Source: Thalassobium sp. R2A62
GTDB taxonomy: Bacteria; Pseudomonadota; Alphaproteobacteria; Rhodobacterales; Rhodobacteraceae
Assembly (NCBI RefSeq): GCF_000161835.1
Contig: NZ_GG697169.2
Coordinates: 667,852 to 731,851, forward strand
DNA length: 64,000 bases
Direction of reading: 5' to 3'
The notes under the pieces are model-generated. The model saw only the letters and a list, made by a program, of their open reading frames with translations. It made no database searches and had not been told where the DNA came from. Below are positions 37,148-48,943 of the stretch, one piece after another; the first letter of the stretch is position 1; each line of letters starts with the position of its first letter. A program made the position numbers and the translations under genes.

Positions 37148-37921
37148 CTACTCGTCACCGCGTTCTTTCCAACGGACCATTTGCCGCAAGACACCATGCA
37201 AAGTTTGTACGTCTGCTTTGGTCAAAGGCATCCGAGACCACAGATTTCGCAGGTTTTGTTTCATCCCGTCGGCTTTTTGCTCAGGATAAAAGAAACCAGC
37301 CTGATCGAGCCTGTCTTCGTAGTGTTCGGTCAGTTTCTCGATCTCGATCTGTTCGGCCCAGTCGGTTTTGATCATTTCAACGCGGCTGTGTTCAATTTGG
37401 GCGACCTGCCGTTGCCACTCGTACCCCACGAGCAAAACACATTGGGCTAGGTTCAAAGACGCAAAATCGGGGTTCACTGGCACCGAAATGATCGCATTTG
37501 CCCGTGCAATGTCATCATTTTCCATACCTGCGCGTTCAGGTCCGAACATGACAGCGACCTTTTCACCCGCAGCGACCTTTTGGGCGGCCAGCTCCATCGC
37601 TGCCTCTGGGGACATGACCGGTTTGGTCAATCCACGTGGGCGCGCGGTCGTGGCAAAGACATATGTACAATCTGCCACAGCATCTGCCGTGCTGTCGTAG
37701 ACTAACGCTTCATCCAACAGCCGCCCTGCCCCAGATGCCATAGCCACTGCGTTGGGATTGGGCCATCCATCACGCGGAGCAGCTATCCGCATCCGGTCGA
37801 GACCGAAATTCCACATAGCACGCGCCGAAGCGCCGATGTTCTCGCCCATTTGCGGACGGATCAAAACAAAGCTCGGCTGTGGGTGCGGGCTGGCAGATTG
37901 TTGGGCCTTGGGGACGGGCAT
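37148..37921 (-). CDS. trmJ: SPOUT RNA 2'-O-methyltransferase (TrmJ-like)
   Basis: A 257-residue SPOUT-fold enzyme. FVLIRPQMGENIGASARAMWNFG at the N-terminus, MFGPERAGMENDDIARA in the middle and VPVNPDFASLNLAQCV form the knotted SAM site. TrmJ methylates position 32 of some tRNAs. GAGAGG lies six bases before ATG 37921; a start at 37960 is possible. It is divergent from thiE. Confidence 0.87.
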   Translation of the reverse strand: MPVPKAQQSASPHPQPSFVLIRPQMGENIGASARAMWNFGLDRMRIAAPRDGWPNPNAVAMASGAGRLLDEALVYDSTADAVADCTYVFATTARPRGLTKPVMSPEAAMELAAQKVAAGEKVAVMFGPERAGMENDDIARANAIISVPVNPDFASLNLAQCVLLVGYEWQRQVAQIEHSRVEMIKTDWAEQIEIEKLTEHYEDRLDQAGFFYPEQKADGMKQNLRNLWSRMPLTKADVQTLHGVLRQMVRWKERGDE

Positions 37922-38047
37922 GGTGAACCTCTCAAAATCAGGTTCCTGATACGCTGACATTTTCGCCCCTGCAACCACGCGTGGGAACTGGTCAAGCCAC
38001 GCTTTCCCCGTTAGAACGAGCGCAGAAAGACCAATAGGATCAGACCA

Positions 38048-38677
38048 ATGACCCAAGACGATGCGCCTCAAACACCGCAGATCTATCTGATCACGCCACC
38101 TGAATTCGAGCTGTCGACGTTTCCCGACCAACTGGGCAAGTGTCTTGATACAACCGAGGTGTCTTGTGTTCGGCTCAGCTTGGCCACCCGTGATGAAGAT
38201 CGGATTTCACGCGCGGCGGATGCCCTGCGCGAGGTGACACACGCACGTGATGTGGCATTGGTCATCGACAGCCATATCCTGATGGTCGAACGCTTGGGGC
38301 TGGACGGGGTCCACCTGTTGGATGGTTCGCGATCAGTGCGCAGCACCCGGACAGAGTTGGGCGAGGACGCTATTATTGGCGCCTTTTGTGCGACCTCAAG
38401 CCACGACGGGATGAGTGCCGGCGAGCACAGCGCAGACTATGTCAGTTTCGGCCCTGTTGGGGCATCCGCGCTGGGTGACGGATCTACCGCGCCGTTGGAT
38501 TTGTTCCAGTGGTGGTCGCAAATGATCGAAGTTCCCGTTGTCGCCGAAGGCGGCTTGGACGACGCGTTGATTGGACAACTCTCTGATCACACGGACTTTT
38601 TCGGCCTAGGTGACGAGATCTGGTCTCAGGACGATCCTGCGGCACGGCTCTCGATGCTCGTCGCGACGATGTCCTGA
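38048..38677 (+). CDS. Thiamine-phosphate synthase-like protein
   Basis: A 209-residue TIM-barrel protein of the ThiE/TenI superfamily. IYLITPPEFE at the start, GVHLLDGSRS near residue 90, DYVSFGPVGASA near residue 136 and VPVVAEGG match the ThiE layout. The pyrophosphate-binding set is less complete than in true ThiE, so it may be a TenI-like or divergent enzyme. No other thi genes are nearby. Its end overlaps the convergent olsA end by 52 bases. Confidence 0.8.
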   Translation: MTQDDAPQTPQIYLITPPEFELSTFPDQLGKCLDTTEVSCVRLSLATRDEDRISRAADALREVTHARDVALVIDSHILMVERLGLDGVHLLDGSRSVRSTRTELGEDAIIGAFCATSSHDGMSAGEHSADYVSFGPVGASALGDGSTAPLDLFQWWSQMIEVPVVAEGGLDDALIGQLSDHTDFFGLGDEIWSQDDPAARLSMLVATMS

Positions 38678-39489
38678 TCATCTAAACCTGAACGCACCGC
38701 GGCTTCTATTTCTTTGGCCAGCGTTTTGCGATCCTTCGCGTCTTTTAGCGCGATTGGTGTGTGATAGATCAGTTTAATGCCACCTTGAGGCCGCGTGGTC
38801 AGTATTTGCCAAAGGTTCGGTGCAAATTCCATCTCACCCCACCAACCATAGTATCGCGGGTCCTGCCCTACGGGTGCGATATAGCGCAGAGTGACGGGTT
38901 GGATACTAAGCTCGTCGCGCACATCAGGTGCAAAGAACGCAGCAAACAACGTCGGTTTGAATGGCAACACACGAATTCCATCGGTCGAAGTGCCTTCTGG
39001 AAAAAACTGTAGCCTGTGACCGGCCATCAAACGTTCCGTAAACATGTCGCGGTGTACTGCCGCCTCGCGTGGATTGCGGCGGATAAACAATGTTCCTGTC
39101 GCGCGCGCCAGCCATCCGATCCCGGGCCAGCCTTCGACCTCGGATTTAGCGACAAAATAGATCAGGTCGTTTGCGTTCAACGCAAAAATATCGAGCCAGC
39201 TCGTATGATTGGACACAACTGCACCACGGCCAGTCATCGGAGCACCAACGGTTCGATATTCAATTCCTAAAATGACAAAAGCCAGCCGACAGACGGTGCG
39301 CGTGATCCGTGGCGTGATTGGCCTGTGAATTCCCCAAATGGGCTGCTCGACCACCCGTATCAGTAGTAAAACCGCGAGCCCGCCAAACACGACAAAAGCG
39401 AGCGGAACAATCCGAAGAAGGCCCAAGATCACCCCAACTGGTGTCGCACGATAAACAGGGATCGGGTCTTGGTTGTTCCACGGCTCCAT
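38626..39489 (-). CDS. olsA: 1-acylglycerol-3-phosphate acyltransferase-like, ornithine lipid synthesis
   Basis: A 287-residue membrane-bound acyltransferase of the PlsC family. The catalytic NHTSWLD (HX4D) box and FPEGTS are present, with an N-terminal hydrophobic helix. It directly follows olsB, sharing its last base with the ATG, so it most likely makes the O-acylation step of ornithine lipid. A general phosphatidate role is not excluded. Confidence 0.88.
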   Translation of the reverse strand: MEPWNNQDPIPVYRATPVGVILGLLRIVPLAFVVFGGLAVLLLIRVVEQPIWGIHRPITPRITRTVCRLAFVILGIEYRTVGAPMTGRGAVVSNHTSWLDIFALNANDLIYFVAKSEVEGWPGIGWLARATGTLFIRRNPREAAVHRDMFTERLMAGHRLQFFPEGTSTDGIRVLPFKPTLFAAFFAPDVRDELSIQPVTLRYIAPVGQDPRYYGWWGEMEFAPNLWQILTTRPQGGIKLIYHTPIALKDAKDRKTLAKEIEAAVRSGLDDQDIVATSIESRAAGSS

Positions 39490-40253
39490 TATGCCGCAAA
39501 ACCTCGGGTGTAGATGCGTTTCTGTCGTTGGTTCATATCGTTCACATCAATGACAACGCAGACATCAACCGTATTGAACTGATGGTCGACGAACGCACCA
39601 TCGCCGATACGCCCGCCTAGTTTTAGGTAGGCTTTGATCAACGCAGGTGTACCAATCATCGCGCGTTTGTCGTTCACCAACGGTGCTTCTAGCTGGTCCA
39701 GTGGAACATAGGATTCGGGCCGTGCCCGGACCCGCAATTCTGGTGCTGCACGATGCGTATGATGCAAATGGGCTAGCGGCTCGCACAGGCTTTCTATGTC
39801 CGTTCCATGAAAGCTCGCCACGCCAAAGATGATTTCGAAACCATTTTGGTCAATATAGTCAGCCAAACCGGCCCAGAGCTGTAAGAACCCTTTACCGCCT
39901 CGGAAATCGGGATGCATGCATGAACGCCCAAGTTCGAGCAACTTGCGGCCCGAATTTTTCAATCGGCTGAGGTCATATTCAATTTCGGTGTAGAACCGGC
40001 CGATCTTTGCGGCCGCTGCCCCGCTCAGCAATCGGTAAACACCGACAACATGATCGCCAACGTCGCGACGGTCATCGACTAGGATTAGATGCTCTGCCAG
40101 TGCATCAAACGTGTCGCATTCTAGTTGCCGTGCGTGATCAACATCAGAACCCGTGGCGCCTAGCTCTTGAACAAAGACGCGGTACCGTAGCCGCTGTGCG
40201 GCTTCGACGTCAGCGGGCGTTGCCGCCAATCTCACACTCAATCCTAGGCTCAT
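39489..40253 (-). CDS. olsB: Ornithine N-acyltransferase
   Basis: A 254-residue GNAT-fold acyltransferase of the OlsB family, which attaches a 3-hydroxyacyl chain to the alpha-amino group of ornithine as the first step of ornithine lipid synthesis. ELGRSCMHPDFRGGKGFLQLW is the family signature region near residues 105-125. It lies directly upstream of olsA. Ornithine lipids are phosphorus-free membrane lipids, often induced by phosphate limitation; no Pho box was identified. Confidence 0.9.
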   Translation of the reverse strand: MSLGLSVRLAATPADVEAAQRLRYRVFVQELGATGSDVDHARQLECDTFDALAEHLILVDDRRDVGDHVVGVYRLLSGAAAAKIGRFYTEIEYDLSRLKNSGRKLLELGRSCMHPDFRGGKGFLQLWAGLADYIDQNGFEIIFGVASFHGTDIESLCEPLAHLHHTHRAAPELRVRARPESYVPLDQLEAPLVNDKRAMIGTPALIKAYLKLGGRIGDGAFVDHQFNTVDVCVVIDVNDMNQRQKRIYTRGFAA

Positions 40254-40397
40254 TGAAATGCCCTACTACGACGATCTCGTTAACGAGTATTTAGGCACAT
40301 CAGACGACAAAAACAACAGCTCAAAGGGTGAAAAAATCGCCTTAAGGTTGACGTGATGTATGGGTGCGCTACTTTGCACCCTCGCACGGGTTGTTAA

Positions 40398-40583
40398 TCA
40401 TTTATTCTCGAACTCTATTTCTAGGGTGATCCTTGATCCATCAATCACAACCTTTCCCGCCTCAGGAAAATTCACGGTGATCCGTCCTGCAATATTGGAC
40501 TGCACTTGGCCCACACCCCAATCGGGTTGGTATGGATGGCGCACGCGCATTCCGGGCTCAAGTATGCTGTTCAACGCATTCAT
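40398..40583 (-). CDS. DUF3553 small protein
   Basis: A 61-residue protein with the DUF3553 pattern: GMRVRHPYQPDWGVGQVQS then ITVNFPEAGKVVI. This SH3-like short domain often stands near chpT in alphaproteobacteria. It is divergent from chpT here. Function is unknown; a DNA- or RNA-binding role is only a guess. Confidence 0.85.
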   Translation of the reverse strand: MNALNSILEPGMRVRHPYQPDWGVGQVQSNIAGRITVNFPEAGKVVIDGSRITLEIEFENK

Positions 40584-40615
40584 AACTTCGCCTTTCCCTC
40601 GACAGGAGACATGAT

Positions 40616-41230
40616 TTGAAACGAGAAAATACCGAAATATCGGCCCAACTGTCCGCGTTGGTGGGGTCCCGTATCTGTCATGACCTTATTAGCCCCCTTG
40701 GCGCAATCAGCAATGGCATTGAATTGCTTGAGATGTCTAATCTCGCCGACACGCCCGAAGTTCAGTTGATTGCCGAGAGTATAGCGAATGCAAACGCACG
40801 AATTCTGTTCTTTCGGGTCGCGTTCGGTTCTAGCACCGAAACGCAGCGGATCAATCAGTCAGAGATCAATCAAACGCTGGGCGCGATCGCCGCTGGTGCG
40901 CGGGTCCAGTACCGATGGCAAGCCGCTGGCGACCACAGCCGCCCTGATGTGCGCATCCTGTTCTTGCTGATCCTGTGCATCGAGAGCGCGATGGCCTTTG
41001 GTGGCGAGATTACCGTCCAGTCGGTCGACGCGAAATGGCGGATCTGTGGTGAGGCGGACAAGTTAAAGATCGACCAACCCTTGTGGGACACTCTGTCTGC
41101 GCCATCGAGCCAAGCTGCAAAAATACCCGCCTCTGCCGTTCATTTTGCGTTGGTAACAGAACATTGCCGCGCCGCGGATCGCCGTTTGAAGGTGGATCTC
41201 ACAGATCAGAAAATTCGCATCGAGTTTTAG
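40616..41230 (+). CDS. chpT: Histidine phosphotransferase ChpT
   Basis: A 204-residue phosphotransfer protein. In alphaproteobacteria ChpT relays phosphate from CckA to CtrA and CpdR. The phospho-accepting histidine is His22 in [13 protein letters not shown], with a degenerate ATPase-like C-terminal half. The start is TTG at 40616, seven bases behind AGGAG (40604-40608). An ATG at 40611 lies closer but opens only ATG-ATT-TGA. Confidence 0.87.
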   Translation: MKRENTEISAQLSALVGSRICHDLISPLGAISNGIELLEMSNLADTPEVQLIAESIANANARILFFRVAFGSSTETQRINQSEINQTLGAIAAGARVQYRWQAAGDHSRPDVRILFLLILCIESAMAFGGEITVQSVDAKWRICGEADKLKIDQPLWDTLSAPSSQAAKIPASAVHFALVTEHCRAADRRLKVDLTDQKIRIEF

Positions 41231-42480
41231 GGCCGCAGTGTCCCATCACCGATCACAAGATATTTAAAGCTGGTCAATTGCTCGGCGCCAACAGGGCCAC
41301 GGGCATGCATCTTGCCTGTTGCAATGCCGATCTCCGCGCCCATTCCAAATTCTCCGCCATCGGCGAATTGGGTCGATGCATTGTGCATCAAAATGGCGCT
41401 GTCTAGGCGCGCAAAGAAACGATCCACCACAGCATCATCTTCGGTCAAAACACAATCGGTGTGGTTCGAGCCGTACTGCCGGATATGTGCGATCGCCTCA
41501 TCAACGTCATCCACGACGCGGGCCGCAATCTTCATGCCCAGAAATTCGACGCCCCAATCAGCATCTGTCGCCTCAATGCTCCCAGAAACACCCTCTGCGC
41601 GTACTTCCACATGCGCAGCAACCAGATCATCCACAATCTGTTGACCCAAAGTTTCGGCAACGTCGCGGTGGATCAACAGACATTCCGCCGACCCACAAAT
41701 CCCCGTCCGGCGGGTTTTCGCATTCAGCACAACAGCCCGAGCTTTCTCGACATCAGCGGTCGCATCGACATAGATGTGGCAAATCCCCTCAAGGTGCGCA
41801 AAAATCGGCACGCGCGCTTCGCGCTGAACCAACCCAACGAGCCCTTTGCCGCCACGTGGCACGATCACATCAATGGTGTCGATCATGGTCAACATCTCGG
41901 ACACGGCCGCGCGATCACGGGTTGGGACACGCAAAATGCCGTCTTCTGGCAAGCCCGCCGCCCGTAGCCCGTCAACCAAACAGGCGTGGATTGCACCCGA
42001 TGAATGAAAACTCTCGGATCCGCCCCGCAATATGACAGCGTTACCAGCTTTTAGGCACAAGGCGCCTGCGTCCGCGGTGACATTCGGTCGGCTTTCGTAG
42101 ATCACACCGATAACACCCAAAGGCGTTCTGACCCGTTTGATCTGCAAACCACTGGGGCGATCCCATTCAGTGATGACTTTGCCAACGGGATCATCTTGGG
42201 CCGCGATCGCGCGCAGACCGTCGACCATTGATTGGATCCGATCCTCGTCCAGCATTAGACGGTCCATCATCGCGTCGCTTAGACCTTTGTTTCGACCAAA
42301 CTCTAGATCCTGCCCGTTCACCGCAATAATATCGGCCCGTTTGGCCCAGAGAGCGTCTGCGGCAGCCAGCAATGCCTGTTTTTTTTGCTCAGCAGTGGCA
42401 AATGCCAACTCGGCACTTGCGGCTTTGGCCCGTTTGCCAAGATCGGCCATCATCTCTGATACGTTGTTTGCTTGTGTCAT
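41227..42480 (-). CDS. proA: Gamma-glutamyl phosphate reductase
   Basis: A 417-residue aldehyde-dehydrogenase-fold enzyme that reduces glutamyl phosphate in proline synthesis. The catalytic cysteine lies in [12 protein letters not shown] near residue 260. [10 protein letters not shown] and the C-terminal CVLTED and [17 protein letters not shown] are typical. It follows proB by 17 bases. Confidence 0.96.
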   Translation of the reverse strand: MTQANNVSEMMADLGKRAKAASAELAFATAEQKKQALLAAADALWAKRADIIAVNGQDLEFGRNKGLSDAMMDRLMLDEDRIQSMVDGLRAIAAQDDPVGKVITEWDRPSGLQIKRVRTPLGVIGVIYESRPNVTADAGALCLKAGNAVILRGGSESFHSSGAIHACLVDGLRAAGLPEDGILRVPTRDRAAVSEMLTMIDTIDVIVPRGGKGLVGLVQREARVPIFAHLEGICHIYVDATADVEKARAVVLNAKTRRTGICGSAECLLIHRDVAETLGQQIVDDLVAAHVEVRAEGVSGSIEATDADWGVEFLGMKIAARVVDDVDEAIAHIRQYGSNHTDCVLTEDDAVVDRFFARLDSAILMHNASTQFADGGEFGMGAEIGIATGKMHARGPVGAEQLTSFKYLVIGDGTLRP

Positions 42481-42497
42481 CTCAAATCCTGTCTTGG

Positions 42498-45173
<2,676 letters not shown>

Positions 45174-45177
<4 letters not shown>

Positions 45178-45713
45178 TGTTCAATCGCCTTGCTATAGGT
45201 CCAAGTCTGTACGACTGCATTTCGCGCGATACAAAAGGCCTCGGCATCTCCGAGATACTCAAAGCCCGCGTTCATCAGAACCCGTGCCGATCCGGGGTTG
45301 TCTTGAAACACCTGCCCGAAAATCCGGCTGTTATTGTGCGGATTGGCCTCAATCAGGACTGCGAGGGCTTCGCTTGCAAAGCCAGTCCCCCAGAACGCAG
45401 GCGCCACCCAATAGCCGATTTCGGATTGGCCACGGTCCATACGATTGAGCGATATCAGACCGATTACTTCGGCATGACCCTGTTCGCTGCCGTCCATCAC
45501 CCAAACGTCTTCAGTGCGATCCGCAGACATTGAGGTTTCGATGAACGCCTCAGTAACACCAGGGGGCAGAGGATGTGGAATCACCGCCGTCATCTGCGCC
45601 ACGCGCACATCGGCGGCATGCACTGAGATCAATCCCGCGTCACTCTTGCGTATCGGGCGCAAAAACAGACGCTGGGTGTTGTAGCTAGGTTGCTGAACCA
45701 AAGTATCAGTCAT
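45174..45713 (-). CDS. GNAT acetyltransferase, RimJ/RimL type
   Basis: A 179-residue GNAT protein beginning MTDTLVQQPSYNTQRLFLRP. ISLNRMDRGQSEIGYWV and GTGFASEAL fit the acetyl-CoA site. The long frame to 45959 runs into the LysE gene and is rejected. The two tandem GNAT genes are similar in layout and may be an old duplication. Confidence 0.86.
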
Positions 45714-45724
45714 TGGTCTGCTCC

Positions 45725-46315
45725 TTAAATCAAAACATAGAGAACGCTGGCGACGGTCAGAGCCGCGAGGCTCCACATCAGGCAGCGTTCCGCAGGTTTG
45801 CCTGCGATGGCACGTGCAATGCTCTGGCCCGCAAAGGTCCAAACAGGATGCAGCACCAACTGTACGGCCAACAACAACGCCGCGATCGTCGCGGTCGCCT
45901 GCAACGCGGGCGTGCCCTCGGCTACGAAGTTCGTAAAGCTGCCTGTGATCATCGCCCAAGCCTTGGGGTTCAGCGGGTGCACAATCAGACCGGCCAGAAA
46001 TCCCGGCGGCGTGTCATCCGCATTTTGCACAACCAACCGCGTGCCAGCGATACGCCATGCGAGATACAACAAATACGCGACCGACGCCCATTTGAAGACT
46101 GCAAAGACAATGGGTGCAGTTCCGGCCAATGTCATCAATCCAAAGCCGATCGGCCAAATCAGAAACTGTTTGCCCAGAGCGACGCCCGCGACAAAAGGAA
46201 AAGCACGGCGCAACCCGTATCGAGCGCCCGTTGCCAGCAAGACCATGTTTGCGGGTCCAGGTGTTGCAACCTGACCAATAGCGAACAGGATAAATCCTAC
46301 AAATGCGACGCCCAT
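45725..46315 (-). CDS. LysE/RhtB-family amino acid exporter
   Basis: A 196-residue membrane protein with about six helices. The ATPGPANMVLLATG segment at about residues 18-31 is the LysE family signature. The start at 46315 has AAGGAC upstream; a TTG at 46330 is less likely. Family members export lysine, threonine or similar amino acids. Confidence 0.87.
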   Translation of the reverse strand: MGVAFVGFILFAIGQVATPGPANMVLLATGARYGLRRAFPFVAGVALGKQFLIWPIGFGLMTLAGTAPIVFAVFKWASVAYLLYLAWRIAGTRLVVQNADDTPPGFLAGLIVHPLNPKAWAMITGSFTNFVAEGTPALQATATIAALLLAVQLVLHPVWTFAGQSIARAIAGKPAERCLMWSLAALTVASVLYVLI

Positions 46316-46355
46316 GTTAAGTCCTTTCAATCGACACTTGGGAATTGGGAAAACG

Positions 46356-46384
46356 AAAAAGGGGACCGGTTTGCACCGATCCCC
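46356..46384 (-). terminator. Rho-independent terminator after rpmA
   Basis: On the minus strand a ten-base stem (GGGGATCGGT with ACCGGTCCCC, one G-U pair) closes a GCAA loop and TTTTT follows. It lies 30 bases after rpmA. Confidence 0.9.
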
Positions 46385-46413
46385 ACAAATTCTTGTAACC
46401 TTTTGGGTTCGGA

Positions 46414-46683
<270 letters not shown>

Positions 46684-46694
46684 AGTGTCTCTCC

Positions 46695-47453
46695 TTAGCC
46701 TTTCATGAACTCTTCAGCCTGCTTGATCCACTCATCGCGGTCAATGCGGCCCTTGAACGACAATTTGTCATCCATGTATGCAACTTCTTCCGGACCCCAT
46801 GCGGCGATCTGGTCAAAGTGGAATACGCCGATGGAATGCAAAACGCCTTCCAGCTTTGGACCAACGCCAGAGATCTTCTTGAGATCATCAGCGCCACCCT
46901 CACGGGCCTCGGTCAACAAGTTTGCTGGCTTCTCGCCTGCAACTTCAACAGCTGTTGGCATCTCTTTTGCAGCAGCTTTCTTAGCAGCTGGCTTCTTCGC
47001 TGCGGGCTTCTCAGCCTTAGGCGCGTCTGCTTTCTTAGCGGCTTGCTTTTTCACAGGCTTGTTCGAAGGTGTCAGGTCCATTGCAGCGAGTGCTGCGAGG
47101 GATACCGAGCCAACACCGACTGCTTCTTTAATGCCCGACTTATCGGCACCTTTTTCAAGAATGTCAGTGATCCGAACCAACGTCAGTTGCTGACGGTGAC
47201 CTTTGGTACGCTTGGACGAGTGCTTACGCCGGCGCTTCACAAAGTGAATAACCTTCTCGCCTTTGATCTGATCGATGACTTCGGCCTGGACGCCTGCACC
47301 AGAAACGGTGGGCATACCGACGGTCGAACCAACCATCAGAACTTCGTTGAATTGTACTGTTTCGCCGGCTGTTGCTGCGATCTTCTCCACACGGAGAACG
47401 TCGCCTGATGCAACTTTATATTGCTTGCCGCCGGTTTTCATAACCGCAAACAT
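46695..47453 (-). CDS. rplU: Ribosomal protein L21 with helix-hairpin-helix C-terminal extension
   Basis: A 252-residue protein; normal L21 is about 103 residues. The L21 part ends near residue 100 ([13 protein letters not shown]). A linker rich in Lys, Ala and Pro follows (about 130-170), then a compact domain [28 protein letters not shown] with [11 protein letters not shown]. That tail is like the C-terminal extension seen in alphaproteobacterial NuoE proteins. It contains a helix-hairpin-helix-like GVGPK turn. The role of the extension is unknown. Confidence 0.93.
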   Translation of the reverse strand: MFAVMKTGGKQYKVASGDVLRVEKIAATAGETVQFNEVLMVGSTVGMPTVSGAGVQAEVIDQIKGEKVIHFVKRRRKHSSKRTKGHRQQLTLVRITDILEKGADKSGIKEAVGVGSVSLAALAAMDLTPSNKPVKKQAAKKADAPKAEKPAAKKPAAKKAAAKEMPTAVEVAGEKPANLLTEAREGGADDLKKISGVGPKLEGVLHSIGVFHFDQIAAWGPEEVAYMDDKLSFKGRIDRDEWIKQAEEFMKG

Positions 47454-47647
47454 GGTATTTTCCTTTGTCTCCCGCGTCTCTCAGGTCCCGCAAGCGGCGT
47501 TTTTGACCCCATGTTTCCAAGCGATCACCTTCGGACAGCGCGCCCTGTGGGCGAATTTATGCTGTATTCGGACAAACCTGTTGCCCGAGTGCCGGCTTAT
47601 CTGTCTGTTTGGTATTTAAGTCAAGCCCTAACACGAGGCCTATTTTC

Positions 47648-47992
47648 ATGCGCACGCCCCTCATTTTACTGACGCTTTTGTGCGGATGCTCGAACTAGGC
47701 AAACCACCTTGGAAATCCATTGCTATGGCCTGTCCACGCAGTCAGCCACGCGGCCTCTGAGACGGCATATCAATCCAGACGTGGGGCTGTCGAACTCTTT
47801 GTGAAATCCAATCACCCTATCCTCGTCAGTGATATCCGCGCAGGCGGTGGCGCGACCCTGACCGAGGCTATGAACCGTGCCGAAGTTCCAACTGGCAATC
47901 GGGCGGGTTTGGTCTTGGATCTACAGTCTGACTTGCCGCTTTATTCCAACAGCCCTGACGCGATGATTGTCACCCTTATGGTCTATTCCTAG
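47648..47992 (+). pseudogene. Small lipoprotein gene with an in-frame amber stop
   Basis: Translation from the ATG at 47648 gives a lipoprotein signal (MRTPLILLTLLCGCSN) whose lipobox LLCGC is intact, then TAG at 47696-47698. The same frame continues without another stop to 47992: ANHLGNPLLWPVHAVSHAA, then QSRRGAVELFVKSNHPIL and a C-terminus SDLPLYSNSPDAMIVTLMVYS. Because both halves share one frame, a single nonsense change explains the break. The downstream part looks protein-like and could be expressed from a TTG at 47720, but would lack export. The family is unnamed to me. Confidence 0.62.
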
Positions 47993-48804
47993 AGTTCTTC
48001 TGTCTGCATCATTTCTGCGGCGGCCATCCCAAGCGCACCGGAGACACCAACAAACATTTGGTCAAAGGCTTCAAACAGCGCGCGGTTCATTGCCTTGCCT
48101 TCCTCGGTTTTGGACAAAAGGATATAGGCGTCGATGTCTGTGGCCTCTAGGGGGTCATACGCCATTAAGAGGAATGAATAGACCCATTCTGTTGTGCTCG
48201 CTCGGATGTCGCCTTCTTGGCTCCAAACATCGCGCAAAACTTGGTCTTCGGTCAGATCATTGCCAAAGGCACTGCCGCCCATCAGGCCCATGTAGAACGC
48301 ATAACTCGCGTTCAACGCGCCAACCACGTTGGTTTCCACAAGGTCATTCACCTGAACAAAGTCGTCGATGACCTGATACATCCTTGAATTGGCTGCGATC
48401 TGTTCTTGGGCAACGTCCTTGCTCGCGGCCTCTACATCCGCATCCAACATGGCGCGCCGCGCCGAAATTTCGAGATCAACTATCCGCTGGCCGCGTTCGG
48501 ATTGAAAGAACGCGATCAACGGTGTGACATCTGTCTCATCCAATGCCTGTACGAACGCTGCCTCGACACCTTCGCGCAATCGATCCTCGTCGTAGATGTC
48601 GCTGACCACCTCGGCCCACGCAGGTCTTGGTATATCGCCAAACATGCCCTCACCAATCTCGGCACCATATTGCAGACCCTCTTGGCGCATCACGGGGATC
48701 ATGCGATCTAGCCCCATCTGCGAGAACAAAGTGTTGGCCGGCGTTTGGGCGAAAACGCTCGTGGGCAGAATGAGCGACAGGGCTATTGCAAGGGATCGCA
48801 GCAT
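47989..48804 (-). CDS. DUF2059 domain protein, exported
   Basis: A 271-residue protein with a signal peptide (MLRSLAIALSLILPTSVFAQT). The C-terminal half, from about residue 130 on, is alpha-helical and fits DUF2059. AGGAG precedes the ATG at 48804; upstream residues of the longer frame are spurious. The family is periplasmic with unknown function. Confidence 0.8.
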   Translation of the reverse strand: MLRSLAIALSLILPTSVFAQTPANTLFSQMGLDRMIPVMRQEGLQYGAEIGEGMFGDIPRPAWAEVVSDIYDEDRLREGVEAAFVQALDETDVTPLIAFFQSERGQRIVDLEISARRAMLDADVEAASKDVAQEQIAANSRMYQVIDDFVQVNDLVETNVVGALNASYAFYMGLMGGSAFGNDLTEDQVLRDVWSQEGDIRASTTEWVYSFLLMAYDPLEATDIDAYILLSKTEEGKAMNRALFEAFDQMFVGVSGALGMAAAEMMQTEEL

Positions 48805-48943
48805 GGGAACTCCTATTTTGTCCTCTGAATATGATTCATTGGTGGCCGAATTCCAACGCGTCCAACGCAATTGTGACGATTGACCATTTAGCCCCGCCTC
48901 GTTTCGCGTTAGCAAAGGGCAACAATTGACCCGAGGACGCACC

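Noticed and set aside
47696-47698. TAG codon as a pyrrolysine or other recoded site
   Set aside because: No pyl genes are in the window and both MttB-family genes lack internal TAG, so nothing points to amber decoding. A nonsense mutation is simpler.
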